A stretch of DNA of 64,000 nucleotides from Mansonella perstans (lineage: Eukaryota > Nematoda > Chromadorea > Rhabditida > Onchocercidae), in the NCBI GenBank assembly GCA_037074765.1, contig JBAMDO010000079.1, positions 124,001-188,000 on the forward strand, read 5' to 3'. A program made the position numbers and the translations under genes. The first letter of the stretch is position 1. Each line of letters starts with the position of its first letter. The notes below the pieces were generated by a model. It was not told the DNA's origin. It saw nothing but the letters and a program-made list of their open reading frames with translations, and made no database searches. Below, one piece after another: positions 1 to 18,700 of the stretch.

Positions 1-32
1 TAGTTTGGAAATTCTTAACAAAACTTTTTAAG

Positions 33-5590
<5,558 letters not shown>

Positions 5591-6855
5591 TTATGGAAGA
5601 ATAAAAATAATTCTTAGCCTTATTATTGTTTGTTTGCCTTTTAGGAATTTTAACTGTATCATTCATTTGACAGCTGATATGAAATTAACATTTAATTTTA
5701 TCTGTGCTTTAATATTTCAATTTCAATTTTGCTATGATATTTCAATTTATATATATCTTATAAGTGCACACATTATGGTTTTTTTTCAGAGTTTCTTATA
5801 ATTTTGTGGAATATTAGAAATTACTGTGCAAAAAAGAAATTAATATGCAAAAAATAATCCAGTTTGAGCTACCGTTATCATCAAATAGTTTTTGGTGTTG
5901 TATTACTTAGGAAGCAATATTTAGCTTTTCGGGAAAAAAAGTAATTATCAATTTGACTACTCATTTCAGGAATACATTAATTGTACTTCACTAAAAAGAT
6001 ATTATCCAATTATTGTTAATTTTATTGTAATTTGCCGGACATTTTCTAGCATTTTGCATATTTATTGTTGCTATTGTTATCACTGTTTTTACTCATTCTA
6101 TTTTTTACTATATGATAATTCTAAAAGAAGAAGGTAATATTATTAAAATATATTACCAATCTTTTTTTTTTTGTTTTTAATACAATTTATAAGCGATGTT
6201 TGAAGTTCTCTTCACAATATCACTTATTAAATTTAAATTATTCGGGAAGAAATTTTCTGGGCTTTGTTTTTTTAAATTTTCTTAATGCATTCTCGCAGAA
6301 ATCAAAGCATAAAATGGACAGCAGTCGCTGATCGTTGTTTGAAAGATTTCGATTAATGAAAATGATGAGATGGATTTTTTCCCAACTTTTTTTTATCTGA
6401 GAAGTTTAAAATATTTTCTGCTGAATTTTTCGGTGATTTTTTTCTATGGTAAAACTGGCAGACTGATAATTAATACATGGTGTTAGGTTAAGTCAACATT
6501 TTGTGGTGGAAGATTCGTCTACTCGATGATAAGGAAAATAATCACTGGAGGAATGTCTAAGGAAAATAATGAAAATGAGTCATCTGGAAAGTCGCGGTAG
6601 TTGTTCCAAATATTATCTCTTTCATTTTGACATTTGCCAAAGGAATTTTTGTCTAGATTTAAGATTGGAATGTTTAATACGGACTGTATTGTTTAATGCT
6701 ATGTTTGTTTATTTTTCGGTGTAATGAAAGAGTATTTTCTCAGTTGAATTTCGTAAATCTCCATGTCACATTGAAAAAGAGACGAAAAGTTTAAAGAGAC
6801 TATTGAGATTTTAAAACTTTTAAATTTTTGATCATTCCCAGCATTATCCTTAGAA
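5591..6855. other. QARS1-RMND1 intergenic spacer
   Basis: About 1.26 kb of AT-rich sequence between two genes on the same strand. It holds the QARS1 3' UTR at its left end and the RMND1 promoter/5' UTR at its right end. I see no repeat array and no convincing further coding exon. A short ATG reading frame at 6553-6600 (MSKENNENESSGKSR, then stop) could be an upstream ORF but has no other support. The spacing is wider than is typical for nematode operons, so co-transcription with QARS1 is not indicated. Confidence 0.6.
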
Positions 6856-9800
6856 ATGTTGAAATTTCGATATCCCTTACGTTCTTTGTTTGGATCGCTG
6901 GCACAGAAATCGCCGAAGAATGTACACTATCGTTTGATAAACAAAAAGCAGTTGTGGACAAAGGCTATTCAACTAAATTCATTATTGGCTAGGTTTTGTT
7001 TTCGCACTTAATTGTGTATTAAGGGAACAAGTTTTGATCAGTGTTTATTTATGTTCATCATTTTGAAAATTTTTGAAATTTTAAAAAAGAAAATTGATCC
7101 ATTTAGAGTTTTTCAAATGCACTCCACTAAATGCTTTACGGATACGGCTAGTCCATTGTCGCCAACTGTTGATTCGACGTCCGTGGTACGAAAACCGGTA
7201 CGAAGACGTAGACCGCTAACATCAGTTTATGATTCGACGGTTTGTATGAATTATTAATTTTTATTAGGATCATAACGAATTAAATCGACATAATTTATTG
7301 ATTTTATATGCATTTTCCCTTACACTGAAGCCATTAAACATGGAAACGCTGAGATACACTTCTTAACTGTTTAAATAATGTTTTGTATTTCTTTCTATCA
7401 AATATTTCAGTATCCAAGAGGACCGGAAATTATTGGTGTAGCAATGGCGGAATCCTTCCGATTGCTTGATTTACTTGATAATGAGCATTTGTTCAGCTTA
7501 TATAATTGTACACATATCGATGAAGGTACGTTTAAATTGTGACACAATCAAAATAATTAAAGGAATAATTTTATTTCAATCAATCAGTCTTCTAATAATA
7601 ACTATGCCAATTGAGCATAATGGATCGTACCGTATTTTTTCATTGCCAATTATCATGCAATTTCTACCTTCATTTCAATAATTTAAATGGTCACATTTCC
7701 AATTTTAATTTCAATTTTTCTTTTCCTCATATATTCATGAGCCATTCTTGATCATCTAATTAGTCCTTTTTGACGAATTATCTGTGCTCTGTTTAGAGTT
7801 GCTTTTTTTTTAGTTATATGTTAATTAAGCATTACTTACTGCTAGATATAAACATTAGTTATTATCAAATAATCATTTATGAGCATTAGTAACTGTAATG
7901 CTGCTGATCTGTTATAAGCCACACTTTGACAGATTATACTTTTCAAAGTTTTTATTTTGGCGATCAGCAAGCTTAAACTTATTAGATATACATCTATTTC
8001 AGCTAATGTTTTTAATGTTTGTATAAAATTTTTGTATTTATTTAAAAATCTTGAAATCTTTTTTTTTCAAGATATTGATGATGGTTTACATTTTGTACCA
8101 AAGCCACAGTATGTCATCGATCAAAATGCAATCAAAGAATTTTTCTTGTTTGCCGACGGTGTCGTTATCTTTTGGGGTATTAATCATATTGAAGTAAGTG
8201 TTTATTTTTTTTTCTTTTAAATAATAACCATTATCATTAACATTTTCCAGCAGTTTTTTTCGTATCAACGAGGAAATCATTAAAACAGTAATAATTGTTA
8301 AAATATTTGCTCGTTGTTTCTCCTATGATTGATGATAAATGATGTAATTTGAAGGTTATTGCTATCCAATACTTTAAAACTTAGAATGATTTCTTTTTGT
8401 CTAGAATAATGGGCAAAATATTCACTGTTAAACAGGCCATCAAAAAATTTCTGAAACTTTTAGATGAAAGAGAAATGGCATGAAAAAGCTGGCTTGTGAG
8501 TGTACATCTTTTAGGAAGATAAAAAGCTTAGGAAAGATTTTCGAAGCCTTTAAATAACTTTCAGGGTTTGGCTTTGTAATTAAATTAATTTGCTAAGAAT
8601 TGCAGTTTTTTTTGATTCATAAATTGTTTAAATTTTGTGATTTCTTTTGAATTTCAGCGTTGCCAAATAATGGATATTTTATCTCAATATGCAGAATTAC
8701 CATATCAAGCATCAGTGGTTTTTGATGAAACTGATAGCTTATCATTTCGTATGGTGAAAGAGTAAGGAATTTCGTACAGCCTATAATTTTTAAAATAAAT
8801 AATGTTAAACTGTGTTATTTTAGTTCTTCACTATTCACTCACATAGCTCATAAAGATTGGTTTTATTAATTCTAAGCAATAATCGTCGTGTATTTGTGCA
8901 TATCATTTACTCATCAGTTTTGTTTACTTTTATTATTAATTAAATTTGTAACTTATTGTAATGCATTACTTACTTTCGATTATAATTTACTTATTTCGTA
9001 TGCAAATTTGTATATATTGCTTTTCCTTCATTTTGGATGCAGGAGAAATAATTTGTTTTTAAGAGGTGAAACACAGATGAAAGGTGAACAATTGGTGCTC
9101 AATTTCACCAATTATTTGGATGGACATTTCTCATCATTAGCAACTTTGGAGCGATTTGCTTTTTCTCATGGAATGGCTGCATCGGGTGAATTTTTGGTAT
9201 TCATAAATTCCTTTTTTTTTTTTTTTGTTTATACTATTGAAAGGTAACACTGCATAAAATGGAAACGTGAATGAGAGATAGAACATCACAAAAACATGAA
9301 GAATAGTTATTATTTCCCTTGCATTAAAATTTTAACATCGAGCATAATTTTGCAAGTTAATTATTAATTATAATTATTAAATGAGCATAATTATTAAATG
9401 ATATTGATAGAGTCAAATTTCATGAGTGAATTTCGTGAAAAGAATTCGATTTTTTATTGCTCATCTTTCATTTACAAATTTTTTAGTTTTGAGGATTAGA
9501 GATTAACTTTTTTATTTTAATTATTGGAAAGAAGTTTGAAATTTTAAAATAAACTATGAATCTCGTTTTCAGTGAAAGTTGCAATATGGGAAGCGCAATT
9601 GTTAGAATACGCTGAACCGCTCGCTAAAGCTTCAAAAGGGCTTAGTAATGGCAGAATTCCTTTGAAGCGGAAAGATGCATTGATGCAGACTGGTACTTTA
9701 TTATCACTTAGGTGAATGCAGATCATCTTTTCTATCATTTGAAATCTTATGTTATTGCTATTAAAAGAACATTCCGTTCTTTTTTTTTTTTAAATTTTTG

Positions 9801-10615
9801 TTTAAATGTTAAACAATCCATTAATTTGAATTATCTTGTGAAAATTTTAATCATCATTTTTCTGTATTTCCAGGCATTCAATTAATTTAAATACAAATTT
9901 GATCGATTCTGACTTTTATTGGGAGAAGCAAGACTTGGAGCCATATTATAGGATGGCTTTAAAACACTTTTCCGTTTCCGGTCGACGAAGGTACATAGCT
10001 AATTAATTTTTAGCTTTATTCAAATTTCTTTGCTTTACTTCCCTTTATACTTTTCGGAGACATTATTTTGGAATTCGCTTTTTTAAGAATGAAATGGAAC
10101 AGCTACTTTTTCAGAATATTAAACGCACAGTTAGATTATTGCAGTGAAATATTGAAAGTGGTTAACGATATGCAAAACCATAACTGTGTATGTTTTTAAT
10201 TTTTGTTCAGTTTAATAACTGGGATTGGTCAAAAACAGTTTTCACAATAATGACTTTTTTCACAACCGACTCTTTATTAAACTCTTTCTGATTTCCTAGT
10301 GATTTTGCATATCTCTTTTAAATCACAGAATTCCGCCACTTTTGCTTCTATTGTATAACAAAATGAATTCGATTCTTAAAATAAGATTTCTTAAAAAAAA
10401 AATAACTTTCCGGAAAAGTATTCTTTATTAATTAGGTAATTTCAATATTTCAGGCAGCACGACTGGAATGGATGATTATTTATCTTATTGTTATTGAAGT
10501 ATTATTCGCGATAATTGATCATTTTGGCTTTAATTTGGGTCCTCCGCGAAAGGTTTCCATAGATAATTGTGAAGAATTAGTAAACGGTATCAAAGAAGCA
10601 ATGCAAAAACGTTGA
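6856..10615 (+). CDS. RMND1: RMND1-like mitochondrial inner-membrane protein (DUF155/RMD1 family)
   Basis: Homologue of RMND1, a mitochondrial membrane protein needed for mitochondrial translation in human cells. Ten exons: 6856-6992, 7107-7239, 7411-7525, 8072-8193, 8658-8761, 9043-9185, 9573-9711, 9874-9990, 10115-10187, 10454-10615; 414 codons plus stop, in perfect phase. The start ATG opens an Arg/Lys-rich, acid-free leader (MLKFRYPLRSLFGSLAQKS), as expected of a mitochondrial presequence. The DUF155 core runs from roughly residue 100 to 390, with FFLFADGVVIFWGI, ASVVFDETDSLSFRM, SHGMAAS followed by KVAIWEAQLLEYAEPLA, and DFYWEKQDLEPYYR. A hydrophobic C-terminal segment, WMIIYLIVIEVLFAII (about residues 367-382), is the usual single membrane anchor. 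Two introns use less common acceptors (AAG before 8072, TAG before 7107). Length is close to the human protein. Assignment is strong. Confidence 0.93.
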
Positions 10616-12336
10616 TGATCAGCAATATTTTTATGCCGTATCTCTCTCTCTCTTTCCCTATATTATCTCTTTTCTCATTTAGTTATCATTTCACAATGTT
10701 AAGTTTTAATTATAATAAGACATCATAATTACTGTGATTTATTCTGCCTTTATTGTGGTTGTATCGCTAATTTGTAATATTTTTTTTTAGTTCGTACAAG
10801 TATCTTGTCACGTTTTAATAGCTCAGGGTATCACTAGTTTAACAGCATTTTAGCAAAGTAGTATTTCCACATTGAATTTCCACGGTATTTCCATACGGTT
10901 ATATTACGGTATTTTGTTAGTTTATGGTAACTACGTTTATTTTCTTTTTTTTCATATTTCTCTCTATGTTGTTTTGAATGGATTTTCCCAATTTCAGCCT
11001 GCTTTGTTGTTTTCTTCTGGATTATTCATTTCGTAAAATCACATACTGTATTAAATATGTGTTATCATATTTTATAGTATCATCGTAATCTATGATAGTT
11101 CATTTTTTTTTTTGGCTAAATTTTGCTGTATGTTCTTATTTCATACTTAGTATTTCAAATTTAACTCATTGAATGCTTCAAAGTTTAGAAATTGATAATA
11201 ACTGATCTTTTGCTGATCATGGTACTGATCAATAGCAGATTACGATAATAGCTGGAATTACAAATTCCTACTGTCAAGGACACAAAGTGTACTAAAGTAT
11301 GGCAATACATTGAACATCATTCAAACAACTATCATCAATTCACACTTACGTTGTTGGGCCTTTTATTTGAAGGCGTCGAATATGCTCATTTCATTATCTG
11401 TTAATGTTGAAATATTTATTGCTTATAGTTTCGGAATTTTTCAAAAATCAGTTATTATAGCTTTATATTTATAAAATTTCATCAATAGGAAAATTTTCAA
11501 CAGAAGTTCAAATTTAGTTTGTTTTTTCTGTGTATTGTTTCACATACTGCATATACAGGTTTTGTTATTGAATAATGAAAATAAATTTCTTCGAATCGTA
11601 AATTCTTCGAATTCGAATTCTTCAAAATTCCAGAGACTATAATACATTTCTTGAATTTTTTTAATCCATCTTTCTGCTCCATTCTGTTAATTAATTTTTT
11701 ATTCAAATTGTTGCATTTTATACAGTGTGGTGTTTTTTTTTTGGATTTTGTTTAATAATGATGATAAAAATGATAATAATGAAATAATGATAATAATAAT
11801 AATTGTTTTGGTAATTTTATGCAGCAAAAATTTAATTTTAATTGTTTAAATGTCCTACTTTCATCGCCTTGTTTTTCTTCATGAAAATTGTAGTTACCTT
11901 TTTGGTTAGTTATTTTTTACGTCTGATACTGTTGGCTTAGATATTCAACATTCTTGGGTACTGCTGATTTCTCTGATCAGCTTCATTATTTGGGAAGAAA
12001 TTATTATTATTATTACTATTGTTACTATTACTATTATTAATTATTATTATTATTTATAATAATTACCATCAGTTATTTCAATTAAATAGATCCATTGCAG
12101 CGTATCTAATGCTACAGGATGTTTGTTTACTTATATGTTACTAAATTATGGTGGTCATTTACCCATTAATTTCATCATCATTCAATTCACTCATTGATTA
12201 ACCCAATATATTGTTTGAATCATTTTTTTGTCTCTTTAATCGTTGTTATCTCTTATCATAATTGTCTTTTGCTTGTTTTACTGTTACTTACCATTGAGTA
12301 CTGAGGAAATTTAAATCGATTAAATTTATGAAATAG

Positions 12337-12512
12337 CGAAATTCGGAAAAGGGGCCAATTATTGTAATTGAAATAGCTGAATTGAAATTCGGAAAAGGGG
12401 ACCAATTATTGTAATTGAAATAGCTGAATTGAAATTCGGAAAAGGGGACCAATTATTGTAATTGAAATAGCTGAATTGAAATGGCGATTGTAATTGAAAT
12501 AGCTGAAAATTG
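12337..12512. repeat. 47-bp minisatellite
   Basis: Three near-identical units start with GAAATTCGGAAAAGGGG at 12338, 12384 and 12431, so the period is 46 then 47 bp; the first unit lacks one A after GGGG. A partial fourth unit keeps only TTGTAATTGAAATAGCTGAA (12488-12507). Units 2 and 3 are identical where both are complete, so the expansion is recent or is being homogenised. Likely length-polymorphic. Confidence 0.9.
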
Positions 12513-14689
12513 TTGTGTACAATTTTTTCCCCATCCATTCTTTTATTCCTGTTTCGATGCATTCATTTCGCGCAATTTTTGAGAAATAAGAAAATATTAA
12601 TCAACTATTAATTAATTTAGTTATTGCATTAAAAATAATTTGTAATATGAAAAATTGTCAACTACTCCTAAGCAATACAGTTGTTGTTCTTAAAATAACA
12701 TTAATTAAAAGCATTTCTTTGAGAATGTTAAAAGGCCTGTTATATCATTCTGAAAAAAAAAAATTTATGTTCTCCCATTAAGGTATGTTTTATTATCGTA
12801 CATTGAAATTTAATTTTCAAAACTTCATATTGGTTGAAGAGAGATGGAGAAAAGAGGACAATGAAAGTTTTTTTTTAAATTTTGAAAAATTTACAAGATT
12901 TCAAGCGCTTTAGCAAACAGTCATATTCTTTTTAGCTTTGTAAATATGAAGTTAAATTTGTTTATTTAAATTTATCTCGTTTACTTTTACCTCTTCTTTG
13001 GCGCAAAATAGACATTTCTGAGATCGATACACATGCATACAGACAGAAAGACATAAAGGATGCATTGAAGGAAAATCTAGTTGTCAACTTCTTAACAAAT
13101 ACTTCAGCGCCAATCTGTTTACCTATTTCAACCATAATTTATTTACACACAAAAAAAAATGAATAAAGAAACGGGAAATACTTCCATCAGTTTTACTTCT
13201 TACGAGTTGCGACTTTTGATTTTAAAATTGAAATATTTGTTCAAATAATTCTATTAGGCTAATTTTAAATTATTTTACATAAAAAGTTTAACTGAAACTA
13301 AATTTATTCGATTTGTGTTACAATTGTAATTTTGATTAAAATCGAATCATTTTTTTTTTACATTTTTTCTTCTCCAAATTTTAAATAAGCTGAAATTTTG
13401 ATCTATTTTGCTAGAATTTAATAAAAATTTTTTTCCGTCTATTGAATGAATAATTTTCCCTCTCAAATGCATTCTTCACATAGCTGTGACATTCGATAAA
13501 AGAACACGGAGAAGCGGGGAAACGAAGTTTCGCGGGATGTAGATAGAAAAGAACAAACCAAAGACGAAAAGTCCCTTTAAATTTAATCGTTCTTGTATTT
13601 CAATGCTACCAAAAAAATTTCCCTCAAATTATCCATTAGTCAATTCCACCGTTAAATCATAGTTTAATTATTGCTGCTATCTGGTTGCTATTGGACAATT
13701 TCTTCATTCATCCTTCTTCTCCCGTATCTTTCACTGTTACTGATAATAGGACAAACTTTTCCCACAGTACAGCATTTTTTTCTGCAATAATTCCAGCCAT
13801 TAATGTGTCTTTGACATGAAGTGAAATTAACATTCAAATTTACTGCCTTATTTAGCACATGCTTTAAAAAAGAAGAATTGAGATGAATTATATTGAAATG
13901 AATTGAAATTGAAATGAATTATATTGAAGCTGAAGATAAAAGGATAAGATCTACTGTTATTGTTGGCAGAGTAATTAAAGTAATTAAAAAATTAAAGATT
14001 AAAGTTGAACTACTTCAATTTCTCACTTAAAAAATTCCAAAAAGTTTTTTCAAAATATTTCTTTCTTTCACTTATTAGACAAATATTTGTTTTTTTGTGA
14101 AAAAGAAAAGTAAGTTATACTTTAATTAATATTTGAGAATCTATGAATCACAAAGAAAGCATTATAAGAAATATGGCAATGGTATGCAAATAATTATACA
14201 ATTTGCAAATTTTACATTTATCATAATTTAAAAAGTTGTTTGTCTTAATTGATTAATTAATTAGTTCATTGATTAACGATCAAATATTTCAGGTAACATT
14301 TGCACTTTACCTTGTACAGTATCAAAGATAGCTAGATTAAAGTTAATAATTAAAGAATTTGTTTTAATTCAAAGCGTAAATTTCTAAATGGTTTTTTTTT
14401 TTGATTCTAAAAACTTTTTTATTCTAAAATCTTTCGATCTTCTAAAACTTCTCATCCTTTTTTGGCTATCAGAATTGATGTGATATCACTCTTTCAGTCT
14501 TTCAATCGTTTTATCATTTCAATCACATACTTTAGCAGTAATTTAATTCTCAGATGATAGTTCTAGAAAGAAGAAATTATCAAAAAAAAAAAGGAAAAGC
14601 CATTAGCTTATTATTTTAAACTCTCCGTTTCACTTAATAGTACAAGGTTCACTTTTCAATATTTCATTACAGAAATTCAAATTTTTAGA

Positions 14690-14905
14690 AATGATAAAAG
14701 AGAAAGTAAGAGAGAGTAAGAAAAAAAGAGAAAGAGAAAGAGTAACTGAAATCATTTCCATTATCATTTATCATTCTCTTATCATTCCGTGCTTTCTAAT
14801 CAATCTTGTCGTAAAATTTTCATGCAAAAAAAAGGAAAAAAGTAATCTATTTTCAACTCTCTCCCTCTCTCTCTTCCTCATTCTTTCTCACTTTCTCTTT
14901 TATTA
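14690..14905. repeat. Purine/pyrimidine foldback (inverted repeat)
   Basis: A purine-rich tract at about 14694-14745 is mirrored as its imperfect reverse complement at about 14853-14903. The perfect core is ATAAAAGAGAAAGT (14694-14707) against ACTTTCTCTTTTAT (14890-14903). The rest of both arms is AGAGAAAG-type low complexity and pairs only roughly. It may be chance pairing of two simple-sequence tracts or a decayed foldback element; I see no target duplication. Confidence 0.5.
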
Positions 14906-15779
14906 TTTTTATAAATTTAAATTTTTTTAATGAAATAATTAAAGGATGAAATTTGTAGTGTCAATCAGATCTCTCTCGCTTACTATTGTACCTCTCTCTT
15001 TCCCTTTCTTCCCTTCTCTCTCCTCTCTTAATGTCACTTTTACATTTGCATACTTAATACTTAATCGAATTACTCTTTCTAAATTAACAATTCATATTTA
15101 CGCTTACTTTTCAAAAAAAATTTATTAACTTTTAAGATATTTACTTGGAAAGATTTTAGAAATTGAATTAAATTTATTCAAGTTAAAAAAAAAATCATTC
15201 AATCATTTTTAAAATTTTGAAAATTTCATTTATTTCATCAATGTTATGCTTAATTGTTTCAATTTCATCGTAAATTTGAGTAAATATTATGCCAATAATC
15301 ATTGAAATATTGAAAAACTACCTTCTCGTTTGCTTTTCTTTCATTTCCAGCTTATTTCACCATAAAATTTAACTCATTTAATTTTGAAATTTAATTTACA
15401 ATTTAATTTAAAAATTAATAGTTTCATCAAATAACAGACCATAATAAAGATATAAATAAGTTCATGTCTATCTAAATGTCATACATTGCTTACTTCTAAT
15501 TTCATTGCTTTTAGGCTACTTAATTAACTTTTCCTTCCTCTTTGCTCGAAAGACATTTCGTTGATAAGTGTCATTTGAAATTATAAGATTGTTTTATTTT
15601 AAAATAAGACTATATGTAATCAATTTATGCATTATATTTTTCCCATCAAACTAATCATTACTTTTAAAATTACAGAAATAATTTTAAAAAATTTTTCCAT
15701 TTTGCGGGATTTTATTATTTAAATCGAAATTTATTATTTTGTGGGAAATATTAACGAAATCTCGTATTACATAGAAGGA

Positions 15780-18700
15780 ATGCTTGCAAGAAATTTTCAT
15801 CGATACAAACTTGCAACTTTTTCGCAACTGTCAAAGCCAGCCGGATTAATTTCAACAGCTGCTGCTCGTCACTGCAATACCACCACATCCGATTTTCGGA
15901 CAGATGAATTCACGAATAAATATCTAAATCGTCGAAAGGTTACATTATCATTTTCATTATGCAATTACGGTACATACCTATTTAGTCACCACATCATTGC
16001 ACTATTCGGTGAATATTTGTTTAAATTTTTTTTAAATTGCATATTTGTTTAATTAACATACCTGCTGCATTAAATGTCATACAGTGACTTATTCGTTTCT
16101 TTTCTCACAGAAAGTTTATGAAATAGAAATCACTTTTTAACTTCCAATTTTAACTTTTAATTTTCATTATTTTAATAACATTGTCTTCTAATGTAATTCA
16201 TCATAATTTAGAAATTTTTTATTTAATTTCAATTTTAAGCGATCAAAAAAGAAAACAAACGAATCCAAAAATTAATCATTAATATGAAATAATTGGCCTG
16301 GGCAAAATACATGCTGAAAAAAAAAACTATTTGAGAAAAGAATCTGTCTAATGTAACATAGCTTTGTTTTATAAAAAATTCAAACTTGAAATATGAAAAA
16401 TAATTTCTACTTTCATCTTAGGCTGAATTCACTGAAAAATTAGAAATTCTTCCGCCCACTCATCAACCGACAATCCCAATATATCGGGTGACAAATTTCG
16501 ATGGACAATTTATTGATGCCAACTATGAGCTTGATTTGACGAAAGTAAAGTTATTTTTTCCTAAAATTTCAAATGCAAGTGGTAAAATTGAGTTTTAAAT
16601 TACTTAATTAAATGCCTGCAAAAGAAATTACAGAAATGCTTTGATGTTTTTATTTTGCACTGTAATAAAAAATTAAGAAAAGTTTTCCAACAGGATGTAA
16701 ATGCCGAAATAAACAGTATCATTAAATTGATGACAAATGTCTCCATAGGTAGAAAAAATAATAAATCTCAAGTGCTATTAGTTACAAAATTGATCACAGT
16801 CTTGTTAAAAGGAACAGAATTTCATCATTTCTGTCAATTATCCCTTTCATTAATTTTCATTAATTCATTAATTTCAAAGGAATTAGCAATAAAAATGTAC
16901 CAAACAATGGTGACACTTCAACAGATGGACAAAATTTTATATGAATCACAACGTCAGGGGCGCATCTCGTTTTATCTAACAAACACCGGTGAAGAGGTCT
17001 CTTTCATTGGAATTAATTAGTCTAAAATTCGAAAAACGAAAAAATTTTAATTCCAATTATGACAAAAGTTATTTAATCAATAAATTTTCCAGTGAATTGG
17101 ACATACTGCTATTGAAATTTTGTATATTTTAAAAATGACGATTCTATTGAAGAATTAAAGTCAGAAAAAAAAGAAAATTTTCAGTTAACTTTATCTTGCA
17201 GAGAATGAAAATAAGTAGAAATAATTAAAATCTGAATTTTCATGATTTAATTTGAAAACACATCTAGGCTGCTCAAGTAGGTTCAGCAGCAGGTATACAT
17301 GATGATGATCTGATCTATGGCCAATATCGCGAAACTGGCTCATTGCTGTACAGAGGCTTTTCTTTGGAAAATTTTATGCATCAATGCTATGGAAATGCTA
17401 AAGATATCGGTGAATGTTGCAAATGAAATTAACATGTTAGCTATTTGTAAATCCGAATTATATTGTTAAGCCTAATTATAAGGAATTAGTATTTAAAAAT
17501 AATATTACTAACATTACAAATTTAAAAATATTATTTACAAATTATAAAATGAATTGAACTTACATTAAGGCTTACTGATTGTTGCAATAAGGTCTGAAAA
17601 AGGCCAGAAAAATCTTGTCAATTTTATAAATTAATAGAAAAGCAAAATAGCTAAGAAATGCCGAATTTATTTAAATTTATACTAAATATTTAATAAAACA
17701 GTTGAAATTTTGGTTAGAGGTCAATTTGAAATAGGTCAAATTTATAACTTAAAGGGAATGTTTGCGGGTGAAATGTTTGTATGCAATCATCAAGCTTGGC
17801 TTTTTTTGTAATGTTTAATGTTTAATTAGCCTTATAGTTTGAGCCATACTTTGGTCATTTCGGAATGATAAACTTCTTTCCTTTTTTCTTTTTTTTGAGG
17901 TGGTGGAAAACAAATGCCGATACATTATGGCTCAACAGAGCATCACTTTGTAACAATATCATCAATGTTGGCCACACAATTACCACAAGCTGTTGGTTCT
18001 GCTTATGCATATAAAAGGTTCGAAGTAAAAAATCACTAGTGTATTGATTTCTTTAATTCAAATTTTAATGGATAATTTTAAAATAATTTCAAATGAATTT
18101 TACATGGAATGTCTGATAAAAGTTTTTCTTTTGGACGTTTTGCATTTTTCTCTCATTTTAGCGCTAAGTGTAAAAGAGAAAATTAATTCAAATTGTTGAA
18201 AATTTGGCACCAACTGCGAAAGCACTAATTCACTTTTCCGGAAATGTATCATCCGTATTTCCGTTCATTACTGAATGTAATAGTAATTTTCTGGTATTTT
18301 CCAGAGAGAAGAATGGTCGAATAGTGCTAACATACTTTGGTGAAGGAGCAGCATCAGAAGGTGATACACATGGAGCAATGAATATGGCTGCTACATTAGT
18401 TAGTATTAAATGGAGAAATGAATGAATTAACTTTTAATTGTATAATTCAAAATTTGCTAATTTGCTTAACTGGGAAATTTTAATTAAATTAGATGACTAA
18501 TTTTGAAGGTGAAGAACATGTGGTTGAATAGTGTCTTATTAGATAGTAAAGGTATGGCATAATTTATCCACCTAGAATAATTTTAATTAGTTTTTTATAA
18601 TTAAAAAATTAAAAATTTCAGAAATGTCCAGTGATATTTTTTTGCCGTAATAACGGTTATGCAATTAGTACACCAGCAGCAGAACAGTATGCTGGTGACG

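Larger units (their letters stand above)
10616..15779. other. Long gene-poor spacer between RMND1 and BCKDHA
   Basis: More than 5 kb, very AT-rich, without any exon I can support on either strand. It contains ATT/TTA-type simple sequence around 11757-11805 and 12001-12065, a 47-bp tandem repeat at 12337-12512, a purine/pyrimidine inverted pair at 14690-14905, and many A and T runs. Its right end presumably contains the BCKDHA promoter. The reading frames at 14691-15128 lie in low-complexity AGAGAAAG and CTCTCT tracts and are not coding. Confidence 0.6.

Noticed and set aside
6553..6600. Short ATG frame MSKENNENESSGKSR upstream of RMND1
   Set aside because: Too short, and it cannot be joined in frame to RMND1; the mitochondrial leader at 6856 is a better start.
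14691..15128. Two forward frames of 60-79 codons
   Set aside because: Low-complexity AG- and CT-rich sequence with no splice context or homology.
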